A stretch of DNA of 64,000 nucleotides, from assembly GCA_003665825.1 (NCBI GenBank), contig QPFY01000016.1, positions 558,001-622,000 of the forward strand, read 5' to 3'. Below the pieces are notes generated by a model. It saw nothing but the letters and a program-made list of their open reading frames with translations, was not told where the DNA came from and did no database searches. How positions within the stretch are numbered: position 1 is the first letter of the stretch; each line of letters starts with the position of its first letter. Shown here in pieces: positions 22,519 through 33,674 of this stretch. This DNA is from Microbotryum silenes-acaulis (taxonomy: Eukaryota > Basidiomycota > Microbotryomycetes > Microbotryales > Microbotryaceae). The translations under genes and the position numbers were made by a program.

Positions 22519-23649
22519 ATGCCTACCTATGTAATCGGTCAGTACCTCTTCCACTCCTGGTCTAGTCAGAGGTCGCTACATCGCCAGTCACTCGTACGCT
22601 TCCTCACCCCCTATATTCTTCCTCCTCCCCTATCGCTTGCACAGAACACATGGAATCCGACGAATCCGACGGATCCTTCCCACCCTGGGTCTCGCTCGAA
22701 TACTCGCAAATGTTGCACCTCGCCTCTCCCTCCCAAGTGATATTCTCGTCCCTCTCCCCGCAGTCCGTCTCTTCCCTCGGAGGTCTGCTCGAATCGCGAG
22801 GAGCGTCGAAAGCTTCGTACCGGGCTGAAACCAGCAGCATTCTCGAATTGATGAAGGCAGAAGGAGTGGATTTGAGCAAGGTGTGCTTGTTGGATCCCAA
22901 GGCGCAGAAGGAGGTCTCGGTCGAGGATCGGGAAGAGTTTGACTGGTTCTTGTGAGTCGGAAATGATGGCAGGCCTGCTTGGGAGATACAGAACTGACAA
23001 ATATGCCTTTTAAGGTTTGGTGGTATCTTGGGAGACGACCCCCCTCGAGGTGAGCCTCCCGACCTCGGAAAGACCAAGTTTTCGGCTCAGCCAATGCCAA
23101 TCTTACCCCTCCGCCCATCCTTCCCCAGACCGAACCGGTGAACTTCGCAAACTCGGCTTCCCGACCCGCCATCTCGGTCCCGTACAAATGACGACCGACA
23201 CCGCGCTCGGAGTCACCAAGATCGTCGTGCAAGATCAAAGTCAGTTCCAAATTGCTTCTTTAACAAATGCGTCGAAGGATTGACACTGTTCCTTTTTGAT
23301 CTCACCAGTCCCATTGGACAAGATTCCTTTCGTCAATCACCCTACAATCCGATTCGACGAGATTGAATCCGTAGAGGTCAGTCCCGGGGGTTCGACCCTG
23401 AAGCATCCCGATGATACCTTGCGGACCTGACTTCCAGCTCTCTTGATCGCAGATGCCCTTCCGCTACGTTGCCGATGCTCAAGGCGAACCGATCTTGCCG
23501 AAAGGGATGCGAGAATTGCTTAGGTAGGTCTAAGATATTCTCGCATAGCTCTAACGCTCGCTGACCATTTGTTCTCCTTTCACTTGCGCAGGGAGGACAT
23601 GGACAAAGGATTCGACAACTTTGATGATGACGAGGAGCCGAGCAAGTAG
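22519..23649 (+). CDS. SFM1: SPOUT protein arginine methyltransferase Sfm1 (targets ribosomal protein Rps3)
   Basis: In yeast Sfm1 monomethylates Rps3 at an arginine. Seven exons fit in phase: 22519-22537, 22645-22951, 23015-23049, 23129-23239, 23309-23376, 23453-23523, 23592-23649, giving about 222 residues, close to the yeast protein. Diagnostic stretches are EHMESDES...WVSLEYSQML at the N-terminus, VCLLDPKAQKEVSVED, FLFGGILGDDPPRDRTGELR spanning three exons, GFPTRHLGPVQMTTDTA, IPLDKIPFVNHP and MPFRYVADAQGEPILPKGM. These make the fold assignment secure. The second intron ends TTTTAAG rather than CAG: only that acceptor restores the FGGILGD motif. The first exon is only 19 nt. It is convergent with the I-BAR gene, 148 bases between stop codons. 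Confidence 0.95.
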
Positions 23650-23797
23650 AGGATGATGGACCATGTTGTGCAATATTACGTTCGAGAAGGGGGATTGCTC
23701 TCTCGACAAAAAAAGAGCAAAAGTTTGCCATTCAAGAAAGCAACACGAAAACGGATGAAGTCTATTGAAAACACACCATACATCCTCGACCACCCAC

Positions 23798-25708
23798 TCA
23801 AACCCCGGACCTCTGACCGCCCCAAACGGTCTCCTCCTCCCCCGAGTCATAACCCCCTCCCGTCCCATTCATCACCGGGCTCAAACTCTTCCCGTAAACT
23901 GGTGCCCCCCAATCACCGGACATGGGATCAGGTGGGGCATCTGCTTCGGTGACGCAGGAAAGTTCACCTTGCCTTCTTCCTCCTTGGTGGTTTGAGTGGC
24001 GCGCTTTGCGAGGGGAAGTTAGAGGTGTGTGGGTGGTGTGCTTGAATTTGTTTGGGCCTCCTCCTGTTGAAGAAGAGCTTTGGGAACTCGTTCGTTGGTG
24101 ATGGTGCGTCGAAGAGATGTCGCTCGATGTGCCTGTTAGTGGTGACGAGTCGTGAGGTGAAGAGTCGTGATCCTCTTCCTCCTCCTCGTCTTCCTCCTCG
24201 TTGTTATCCCTCCTATTGGAAACAGGTCTCAACGACGACGAAGGCTTAGGCGAGGCCCCATCACTCGAATCTCTCGAATGCGACGACTTGATCCTTCGGA
24301 ACGCCCCTCGTCGAGGCGTCGAATTCTTCTCCCGTGGTCCCTCCGACGAATCCTCCCCCCTCCCCCCACCCCTCGGTGACGCCTTGGTCGGCGTTTCATC
24401 CAAACCCAACGCTTCAGCAACCGAAACACTCGTCGAAGTAGTCGTCTTCCAACTCCCCGCTTTGGGCGTCGTCGTACTATCCTCCCTCGACGTCGCTCGA
24501 CTTGACCCGGGTCTCGGTAGATCGTTCTGCGTTCGGTTGTCATCCTCGTCATCGATCGAGATGCTACTCCTCTTGCTCCCTCCCAAACCAAGGTTCATGC
24601 CCAATGGTGGCAAGACGGTAAAGATATCCCTGGGCAGTTCATCGTGCGCTTTGTAGACATTGAAAGGGTCCGGATGCTCATTCATCATCGCCTCAAGCAC
24701 CGGATCACTCGTGCCCTTCGTCGCGAGCCGATCCGAAAGATCAACGGTCGAACGTAGCACAAGCGCAATCTTGCCCGAAATGGAATGCCACGTCTCCGTT
24801 TCGTGCTCCAAAACTTCGCCGTAATAGCTCCGCTTGCACACCTCGACTTGCATCACTTGTTCTTGCAACCTCTCGAGCGCTTTCCGGAATTGCGCCAGAT
24901 CACGGTTCTGTGGGAGGTGTTCGTAGAAGTTATCAGCGTGCCTCTCCGAGAGAGTAGCTGGGATTATTCGCCTCCCCACCTTTTTCCTGCCCTGCTTCAT
25001 GTTCTCCATCTCGGTCTGGCGGATCGCGGCGGTCTTTTCGGCCAAGAGGGCTTCGTATTCGCTGTGACGCGCTGAGACGGTCGCGACGTACGTGTCGTAG
25101 GCGTGGAGTAATGGGATCTCGAACGATCGGTACAAGGTGTCGCTCTGTAACAGAATCACCCAAGTGAGCATTAGCTCGACCTCCAAAGTTTAAAGTCGCG
25201 CACGCGTTCGAACCAATCGAGAGAACCGAAACTGACAAGAATCTGCCCCGAACTAGCGACGAGGTATTGCATCCCACTCGCAGCAAGGAGTTGTTCGCCA
25301 CTCGTTCCAGCACCTTTGACGCGTGCGCATTCCTCCAAAGCATGTGCGAAACCGGTCGAGGCTGCATGAATAGTCATGTCCCACGTGGTCGACCAATGAA
25401 CGACCGTCGAGATCAGCTCGGCGATTCACGGAAACAATAGCGCGTCTTGAGTCGCTGGGCAACTGACCCGCACTAAGCGCCAACATGGCATTCCTATACG
25501 CCTTGGCAGCAGCCAACAGATTCTCATACGCCGCGACCGAAGCCCTCAAATCTGCTCGATTGATGATCAATGCTGGTCCTTCGGCGCCGAGATCGAGGAA
25601 CGAAGCGGAGGTTGTCGCTGTCAGAGTTGGGGAGGCATCGCCTCTTCGGTTGGACTGATGCGTGGCTTGTTGAGTGGCGGAGCGAAAGGAGCGGATTGAT
25701 GGAGCCAT
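23798..25708 (-). CDS. Ivy1-like I-BAR domain protein
   Basis: Exons 25708-25468, 25361-25237 and 25144-23798, all in phase, about 570 residues. The first 300 residues form a long helical region with the pattern of the inverse-BAR fold in fungal Ivy1: RASVAAYENLLAAAKAYRNA, then GFAHALEECARVKG, LLAASGMQYLVASSGQIL, SDTLYRSFEIPLLHAYD and LERLQEQVMQVEVCKRSYY. Yeast Ivy1 binds phospholipids and Ypt7 at the vacuole and modulates TORC1-linked processes. The remaining 270 residues are disordered, Ser/Asp/Glu-rich, with phosphorylation-like motifs (KRSSISIDDEDD, RRIKSSHSR). I assign the family from sequence pattern and do not claim one-to-one orthology. Confidence 0.8.
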
Positions 25709-26157
25709 GGTTGATCGACTTGTGATGGAGGATGGGGAACAGGGCGAGGCTACTCGTGCACGGACAGGGGGGAACAGACTCTAGTTGAGACGGAGGACAG
25801 GTCGCGCGAGCCGACTAGAAGCTACCGAGCGGTTCGAGTGGGCAGACGAGAGCCAAGCCTTGAAGACAGTCGCGGGAGAGACGTCGTGTCGAGTACGCAA
25901 GTGGATGGTGAGAGCGAAACAGAGGCACATCCTCATCGCGTCGCGCGCTTCCACAGCCCGAGCGCCCTAACGTACTTTCACGTGCACCGCTAATCTAATC
26001 AAGTCGAGCGGAGCCATAGGCTGAGTGTATGCACCTCTCAAGAAGCCCAAAAGAGATCTTGAAACCTGTGGGTTTCATGCGCATCTCATGAAAAGCTAGA
26101 TGTCAAAACCAAGGTAACAGTCTGTGCCACATCTGACATGCCACAACACATCCGCTC
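25709..26157. other. Upstream region of the I-BAR gene and 3' side of the hydrolase gene
   Basis: About 450 bases. It should contain the promoter of the gene starting at 25708 and the terminator of the gene ending at 26158. Only short ORFs are present, with no conserved signal. Confidence 0.4.
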
Positions 26158-28027
26158 TCAAACAATCACCAAATCCGCCACATCCACGACGACCGTCTCG
26201 CCCAAATCGACAATCCCAAATTTGCCCTTGTCATGCTCGACCCCACCCAATTCCGACTCGAATGCAACGCCTTCCTCATCACATGCATCTTGCAATTCGA
26301 TGATGGCTTCGAGCGATTCCTCCTCCGCGCCGATAAAGGTACCGAAATGAACGCCGATCGAAGTACGCGACCGAACGTCCAAGTGAATCGCCACGGCGTC
26401 GGTGGGGGAACCATGCAAAGCAGCGGGTATATTCTCGTGCGCAAGCTGTGAGCTTAAGGCAAACGCTACTCTAGCTCGGCTTACGCTCGCGAGAAGCTGT
26501 CGATCCCGTACTCACGCGTAGTCCAATCCAAGAAACAAATCCCAGTGAGCCACCTCGCCAGATCGGAATGAAGGAGAGGTCGAACGGGCCGTACTTCTGG
26601 CCAATTTCTGCGTCGTAGAATTGGGATCAGCCCATACCCGTCAAAGCGTGTTGACGAACAATCGACTGACCCTCAAAGACGGGACAGACAACCTTGGATT
26701 TCTTATGCCGCCGGTACCCCGTATCGCTGCAAGACTCGGATAACTTTGAATAAGTCTGTGAAGGGCGGTCGCCGATCACACAACCAGAAAACCGACTCAC
26801 CCAGCATGATAGATGGCGCCTTTCCTCGTGATACGCTCCGTCGACTGGTCGCCATCTTTGGTAGCCAGCGAATGGACGAAATGCTCCACAACCCACCCAC
26901 ACCACAGCGTAGAGCCTTGGTCCAATGCGGCTCGGCCTGATATCTCCCTATTAGCACAATTTTCCCAGCTCTCGCTCATACCATCCTTCTCAGCACCACA
27001 GGACTGACCTGAATTGTGCTGACTCGGGACGCAAGTGAACCTCAACCTCGACGTCTCCTGGGCGCCAGAAGGATCGGCTTCGTACCCAATCTCTTCGGGG
27101 CAAAACTCCTTCTTGTCCCACCAATCCATCTCGTGAATTCTGTCTTGTGGTGCGCCCGTGTCCAGGAACCATTTGCGATTACCTGCAGTTTAAATCGGGA
27201 TTAGGAGCAGGATCTTCCGACTTTATGGAAAAGAGGTCAGGGTGGACTGACCCAGGGGTACAAAGTAATGAGATTTGGGGTATTGCTCGATAACGGCTTG
27301 AATAGACGATAAATCCAAATGATCATAACTGCCAGCGTAAAAGGCAACCAGAACGAAACGAGCATCAGCTCACATCCCCGAATGGCGAGTAAGAATCATC
27401 GGCCGCTCGGACTAACTGGTTATGCGAGATGAACACGGCATCGCACCCCGGCAGCTCGTCGACCTGACAGGGACTATCCTTCAACCTCGTCGGACCCGTA
27501 TAAGCCGTCGGCCCTGCCCTACCCGAAAAGATCGGATCGAACAACAGCTTGACACTCCTCGGTTCGGCTTTTCCCCTTTCCCCATCGACCAACGGCACTT
27601 CGCACCATGCCGAAGCATGGCCCAACCATGTGCCTAGCAGCTTGCCTTGCTTGTTCATGCCCTCGCACGGTGTATGGGTCTGCGAGGAATCGTGGGATAG
27701 TTTCGCGGCGCCCCAGTCGGGTTTGAGGACTTGCAAGGCCCGTGCTTTGGGGTGCTTGTGGAGATGCCGATGAGGAAGTCCGATCGGTAATCCGCCCGAG
27801 ACCATCTCGGACAACGAGGGAGCACTGGCGGATGGCCAGGGGTTCTTGAAGGAGGACTTGCTGTCGTTGGCATGGTGCGCAGGTCGGGAGCGAGAGGTGG
27901 ACGTGGTTTGGTTGGTGGTGGATGACGACGATGAGGATGATGAGCTCGGCGAGGCATCGGCGGTGGTGGCACCGCCGTCCTGAGCCTGATCATCGTTGCC
28001 CTGCTTGGATTTAGTCATGCCCCACAT
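26158..28027 (-). CDS. NAPE-PLD/Fmp30-like metallo-beta-lactamase hydrolase
   Basis: Family enzymes hydrolyse N-acyl-phosphatidylethanolamine to N-acylethanolamine and phosphatidic acid; yeast Fmp30 is a mitochondrial member. Seven exons agree in phase: 28027-27417, 27328-27252, 27182-27009, 26936-26801, 26726-26671, 26607-26516, 26445-26158, giving about 477 residues. The zinc-binding HNHYDHLD motif (about residues 202-209) is rebuilt across the first intron. Further family features are VKLLFDPIFSGRAGP, YFVPLGNRKWF, VPSQHNSGR, TLWCGWVV, the GDTGY motif after AIYHAG, FDLSFIPI and HGSPTDAVAIHLDV. The first 90 residues are Ser/Thr/Lys-rich; the very start (MWGMTKSKQ) is not a clear mitochondrial presequence. 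Metal ligands seen appear intact, so an active enzyme is expected. Confidence 0.92.
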
Positions 28028-28871
28028 CGTTGGCGGTGGCTTCAGAAGAATCTGTGGAGTGTATTATGAGGGTCGCAGCGCTGCCTCGATCCAAGAGCGG
28101 AGGTGCGAATGCAAGAGACGATGACGAGCCGGCGATGGGGGCGATCCAAAGATGAGTGAAATGAATGAGCGCGCCTGGAGCCTATCCAAATGAAGCCAGC
28201 AGGCCTAGCCAGCCAGAGGCAGCCATCGCGGTCAATCAATATCAAATGACGTTCGTCCGCGTTCGAGCCAAGCCTTTTCTCAAAACGCGCGCCAGTGCGC
28301 ACCTCACCGGCCTCACACTCGGCGGTCACTTAGTGCGCGAACAGCCCACTCGGCAAGCCAGCTTCAACATGTCTGTTTTGCTTCAGTTACACATGGTTGG
28401 ACGTTGGGAGTAGGAGGCTCGGACGCATTTTGGGAGTCCGTTAGGAACAGTAAAATAAGAAGAAAAACGGGGGGTTTAAAAAGGTGAAGCGGGATAGGGA
28501 CGAAAACACACTCAGCCACACAGGTACAATCGCTTCACCCGGGGTATCCTCCGATGAGGTCGTCGAGAGAGGATCAGGAAGAAGGTCGAGAGCGGGCGGC
28601 CGAGCGACGGAAGAGGAAGAGGAGGCCTTGCTTGAGAGAAGATGCTGACGACGGAAGGCGAGAGGTGACACGACGGGGGGTGGGGGAACGTTGTTGACAG
28701 GAAGAATCAAACACGGGGGAGGGAGAGACGCGCAACAGATGGGGATCCTGATACTCGACGAGATACACACATATGATCGATAAATGTCAAAAGCGAAGGC
28801 TGGCAGGCTGGATGGACGGGGGTTGGAGCCCAAGAGTCTCGCGATCACTGATGCGACAAGGAGAGGAAGGG
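28028..28871. other. Intergenic region between hydrolase and GSK3 genes
   Basis: About 840 bases, promoter of the gene starting at 28027 and 3' region of GSK3. A 135-codon minus ORF (28848-28441) lies in the expected GSK3 3' UTR; it is Ser/Pro-rich and shows no family feature, so it is not called. Confidence 0.45.
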
Positions 28872-31073
28872 TTAGATCTAATATTCACATCACATAATTT
28901 GTACAGAGAGTACACTCACATCCAATGTGATGCGCATGTCGGCGAGTGGGATCGGCTCAAAGTTGTTGATGTCGATACCTCGCGACTGCAGCTCGGCCTC
29001 ACAGTGCGGTGGCACGAGTCGGTGGATCAGATCCGGTCGGATCGACAGCTCCTCGCGTGTAAAGTTGAACAAGGGCGGCATGTCTTTGCCCGTGGCCATC
29101 TTACAGTCGGGCTGTCTCAGATCGTCAAAGAAGGGGTGGCACATGGCCTCGACCGCGGTCAAACGCGCCGAAGGGGTATATTCGAGCAACTTGGAGATGA
29201 GGTCGATCGCTTCAGGCGGCGTGCGGGGTCGGAACACCTTCACGAACGGGTGCGGCTTGATCTGAGGGAACTTGTGTTCCATGTAGTTCGGGTTCATCGT
29301 CTTGATCTGCTCACGGCTCGGTGTGCCGAGCACTTTGATGATTTCAACCAATTGATCAATGCTGTGAGTGAGGAATAGGGTTCATCAGTTAGGGGTCATT
29401 GTAAAACCAGATCAGGCATTGAGATCGGAACGTACCCCGATTCTCCTGGGAACAAAGGCTGGCCCAGCATCAACTCGGCCATAACGCAACCCGAAGACCA
29501 CACATCTGCACGCCAAGTCGACAGATGGGTCAGTCCGAGAGATGTCCGAGACGTCCGAGAGACGGCACTCAACGTTCCGAGGAATCTGATGACTAACCAA
29601 TGTTGGTGGTGTAGTTCGTTGCGCCGAAAATGAGCTCGGGTGCTCGGTAGTACCGCGAGCAAATGTAAGACACGTTGGGCTCGCCCTCGATCAGGATCTT
29701 TGCCGAGCCAAAGTCGCACAGCTTGAGTACACCCGTCGGCGGGTTCAACAGCAGATTTTGAGGTTTGATGTCGCGGTGGCAGATGCCCACCGAATGGATG
29801 TACGCGAGCGACCGCAAGAGTTGGTACATGTACAGCTTGATGTAATGCATCGGCATCGTTTGCTTCAGCTTGGCGTAGTGACGCGAAGCGCGGTAGACGG
29901 TCTCGGGGACGTATTCGAGCACGAGGTTCAAGTAGACTTCATCCTTCTTTGGCTGTGTAGAGCAAGTAAAGGTGACGTATCCATTTAGCGTCCAAACAGT
30001 GACGGCCGTGTCTTGGTGGCCCCGTCAGACACTAGTACGCACCTTGTCGCCATTCGAGTAGAAAAAGGCACGCAGGTCAACAACGTTCGGGTGTTTGACC
30101 AGTCTCATAATTTGCAACTCTCGGTTCTGTGTAGCAGCAAGCGTTTCGTCAGTATCGGCTTTCGGAAGTCGGTTTTATGAGATTGCGCTCGAAATTGGTT
30201 GTGGGTTCGAGCCCTCTCGGAACCCCACGTGGTGCCCATCCGTCGGCGCGCTCATGTGACCCTCCGCCCCTCGTCACGGAATCGCCGCGCGTGACTTGCG
30301 CGCCCGGGCGAGATCCCGCATTGGCAATGGGGGACATCGCGCCCAGCCAAATGCCGGCTCGCGTAACATGTCTTGGCACAGGGGCATGCAACTCAGAAAA
30401 CTCTGTTCGAGGTGACGACAGGAAAACTGACCTTGAACCGCTTGTCCTGCAACACCTTCTTGATGGCGACATCATCGTCGCCGCCGTCGCCCTCTAGCGA
30501 GCCGTTGACGAGTTTCGCCTGAAAGACAACGCCGAACGAGCCATTGCCGACGACCTTGCAGTTGGTGTAGCTCAGCTCGCACTGTTCACCCGTCTTGCCG
30601 TTCGAAGCGATGACTTTGACGACCTTTTGTGAGTCGTCGGCTGTTGGATCCGGATACAAAGATGTAGCATCGTCGTCATCGACATCGTCGTTATCGTCGT
30701 CGTCGTTGTCGAACGTGGCCGCATAGCGCAGAAGCGCACCGTCGTGAGCGGAGAAGTTGTAACATGCATCATCGGGCGAGGTGTCACCGGACGAGGAAGA
30801 GTGTCGTCGTCGTACGGCATCAAAAAGGGAAGACGCCGACGTCGATGTCGAAGACGCCGCGGAGAAGCAACATGGTGTGGGCAGCACAACGTCGCGGTCG
30901 ACGGGAATCGGAGTCGCCGGAGCGGTTTCGAGCCGACCAAGCGCAATCGAGTCGAGCGCGTGCAGGGGTGCCGATGGCGGATCGAGTGATATCCGAGACG
31001 GACACGACGCCGACGACGAAGGGTTGAGGTTGAGGGGGTAGTCGATGAGGGGAGGGAGGGGAGGATAGAACAT
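28872..31073 (-). CDS. Glycogen synthase kinase 3 (GSK3/shaggy family)
   Basis: CMGC Ser/Thr kinase of nutrient and stress signalling. Exons 31073-30432, 30126-30043, 29952-29598, 29505-29436 and 29361 leftward are in phase. The C-terminus either splices a 42-nt intron (28919-28878) and ends RITLDI at 28872, or reads on to a stop at 28890. About 414 residues. All kinase landmarks are present: [13 protein letters not shown] glycine loop, VAIKK lysine, NRELQIM helix-C glutamate, [18 protein letters not shown], the activation-loop tyrosine in [14 protein letters not shown], and [15 protein letters not shown]. An N-terminal extension of roughly 135 residues before [18 protein letters not shown] is Ser/Pro-rich and then Asp-rich. 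The first intron is long for this window (305 nt). It is the more conserved of two GSK3 genes here. Confidence 0.93.
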
Positions 31074-33674
31074 GGTCAGCTACACTCGAATCACTCGCAA
31101 GTGGGATCAGAGCATGGCTGGACAGCTATAGCGAACAACCGCACGAGTGTAGTGGGGGGCAGACGGGAGGCAAGCCAGCGCCGACGGGATCGTCGACCCC
31201 AGCCCGCCAGTTCCAGCCAGCGCCAGGCACACACGCGTGCTGGCCCCGGCGCAAATAGACAGCGGACGGCTGGGGCAACACCAGCATGCAAGCCCCCGTC
31301 AGGAGCGCGTCACCGCGCCAAAGGATCCTGTGTCTTCGGAGATGATGCGTGTCGCTCGAGCCACCCCAGACCATCACAACCGTCGAACAAAAAGGTGGCC
31401 CATGACCAGCCTGTATGACGACGAGCCCGCTGACAGTCTGAACCCGTACGACGGCCGGCTGAGAAGAGAAGAGAGTACACGCGCGCAGGGGCAGCCAGCG
31501 TCGGGAGTTACCGAATGCGAGATCGGCAGCAGTGCAGCAAAGATGAGATCTCATCGTCATGCAGATGATGGCCATCGTCACTGCATAGCAGCTCGTGTCA
31601 CCGTCCCCTCGACGCCCCACTAGAGAACGCGCGAGGCCAGTGTGCTCCCCACATCAGCCGCCCTGCGCCAGCAGCCTTTGTCGCGGACCACCTGACCTGC
31701 ACCCCGAGGCGCGCATTCGTATACGCGCCCAAACACCGAGCTAACCTCTCCCGAAGCGCGAATCCGCCCCCACATGCGAACGCGGCGGCTCATCACAACG
31801 TCGTAGAGTACTCGACGATGGGCCCGTTTGGAGATTCGCTCCGCCGAGTGAGGCTGGAGGTAGGCGGCGGTCGACCATCTAGTGGGGCGGGCGGAAGAGG
31901 CAACAGCCATCACGTCGGGCTTGGGATTGCTGCAACGCCTCGGCAAGCGAATGTCGAGCCAGCCCCTCCTACTCGCTACCTCGCATATGGAATTTCCACC
32001 GTTTCCCATGTTGCGCTGGGCCCGGAAACCGAATCGAGTCGAGTCGTCGAGCGGAGAGAGGATAGAGGAAAAGGAGGAGCAGCTGAGCCGAGCCAACTCA
32101 CGTGAGATGCGAACGCCGTTCATGATGTGAAAAGTCGGTGAATCCCGTCTAGTCCGACAAGGGTTGCGATGCTAAGGGTGTCCAACTTCTGTTGGAGGAT
32201 GAAGCTCGAAGTGGGTGTCAGCCGAGGCTGCGCTTGGGCTCGGGTTTGGGCCTTTGGGCTTCGGGGCTGGCACACGCGCGCGCGCTCTCTCTCGGTCGTC
32301 TGAGGGTTCCGTCTCAGCTGACCTCGACCTCCACGCCAGCCAGCCACAGGCCAGCGCCAGCCCATTGCCAGGGCCAGCGGAGCCGACCGCCAACCGTCAG
32401 CTGTTTGACGACCAGCGTGAACCCCACTCTGTAGCGTAGCCGTACTTGCTGGTGCCGCGGCGAATTGGTGTGCGCGTCCCAAGCTCGAGGAGGTGGACAA
32501 CGTACAGATGGTTTCGTAAAGAGGAAAGAGAAAGGAGCTCGATTCCCGGCGAACGGCGGCGAGAGAGAACAAGGGCCCGTCGAGTACAGCTGACGGCAGT
32601 GGGAGGGGTGGTGGGTTGCACGGCACCGGCGGGGTGTTACGCTGGGGGAATGTGAGGGCTGGGTTTCGTGCACTGTAGCAGGGTCGTTGCTTCGAGCGTT
32701 CGTCCAAACAGGGAAAATAAAACACGGTTCAAGTCTGGCTAGCAGACGAGGATTCGGAGGGCAAGCGTGAGGTGTCGAGGAAAGAGCGGCACGCCAGAGT
32801 TGGGAGTGTCTGGCCTGTGTGGACCCCCCGATCTTTACGTCTGGACCTGGACCTTTTTCTCGACGGCTGCTCACCTGATCTGTGCCGCCGTCGGCCCGCT
32901 TTCCGGTCCAGAACCATTGGTATGATCTCACCCATGTCCATCAACGACATGTGAGATCCTTTCTTTCAGTCCACTTCTTTGAGAGAAAGAAAAAATGGAC
33001 GCTCAACTTTCATTTTCTGTCGAGCCGAACAAAATTGACGACCCCACTTGCCAGCGTCAGCGGCAGCAGGTGGTCGAACCGACGTGGGCGACTCGGTTCA
33101 AGGCATCAGCATATTTCTTGAAAGCTCCTACACCAGACTACAGCAGAATAAAACTCAAACTAACCGACCTGATCCCGAACGATCCAGCGATATGTTTTTT
33201 CCCCGTTTCATGCTTTTGTACCACCGCGTCCAGGCGAGAGGATCATTCGGCGTTAACACGGCCTCAAGCTTAAGGCAGCTGACGTACACCGGAAACAACT
33301 CGTGGCGAATCCCTACGACCGGGAACCGCTAGCCTCTTCGCGAGGAGTATTCGAGGGGTTTTTCTGACATTCCCTTTGGCTGGCCTTTGGTAAGCTCGAA
33401 CGTTCCTTCTTCTGCGTTCTTGCAGCCTTGCAGCCGGTGCACGACGAGAAATCTGCCGCAAGCTAGCGATCGTCGTGAATTCGCCGGGATGATCAAGCTT
33501 GGTGCGAAGGTATACCCACAGGATTCGATAGTATTACACTCGTCATCCAGGTATGTCGCTCTCCTCCTTTCAGACCTATGTACCCATCTTCGTCCCAAGA
33601 GATCGTCCCCACACGATACCCCTCGATCCTCGGATCGAGAGCAAGAAAATTCGTCGTAGTCCACCGCTGCGAGT
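31074..33674. other. 2.6-kb region between the two GSK3 genes
   Basis: The largest stretch without a supported gene. It should contain the promoter and leader of the first GSK3 and the 3' end of the second. It holds many short overlapping ORFs on both strands but none with recognisable features or consistent splice joins. Two GCCAGC-rich clusters (about 31195-31260 and 32328-32385) resemble each other. Confidence 0.4.

Noticed and set aside
28441..28848. 135-codon minus ORF after GSK3
   Set aside because: Located in the expected 3' UTR, Ser/Pro-rich, with no splice link or family feature.
30205..30235. tRNA B-box-like GGGTTCGAGCC inside the first GSK3 intron
   Set aside because: The T stem does not pair (GTGGG versus CCTCT) and no A box or acceptor stem lies at the right distance.
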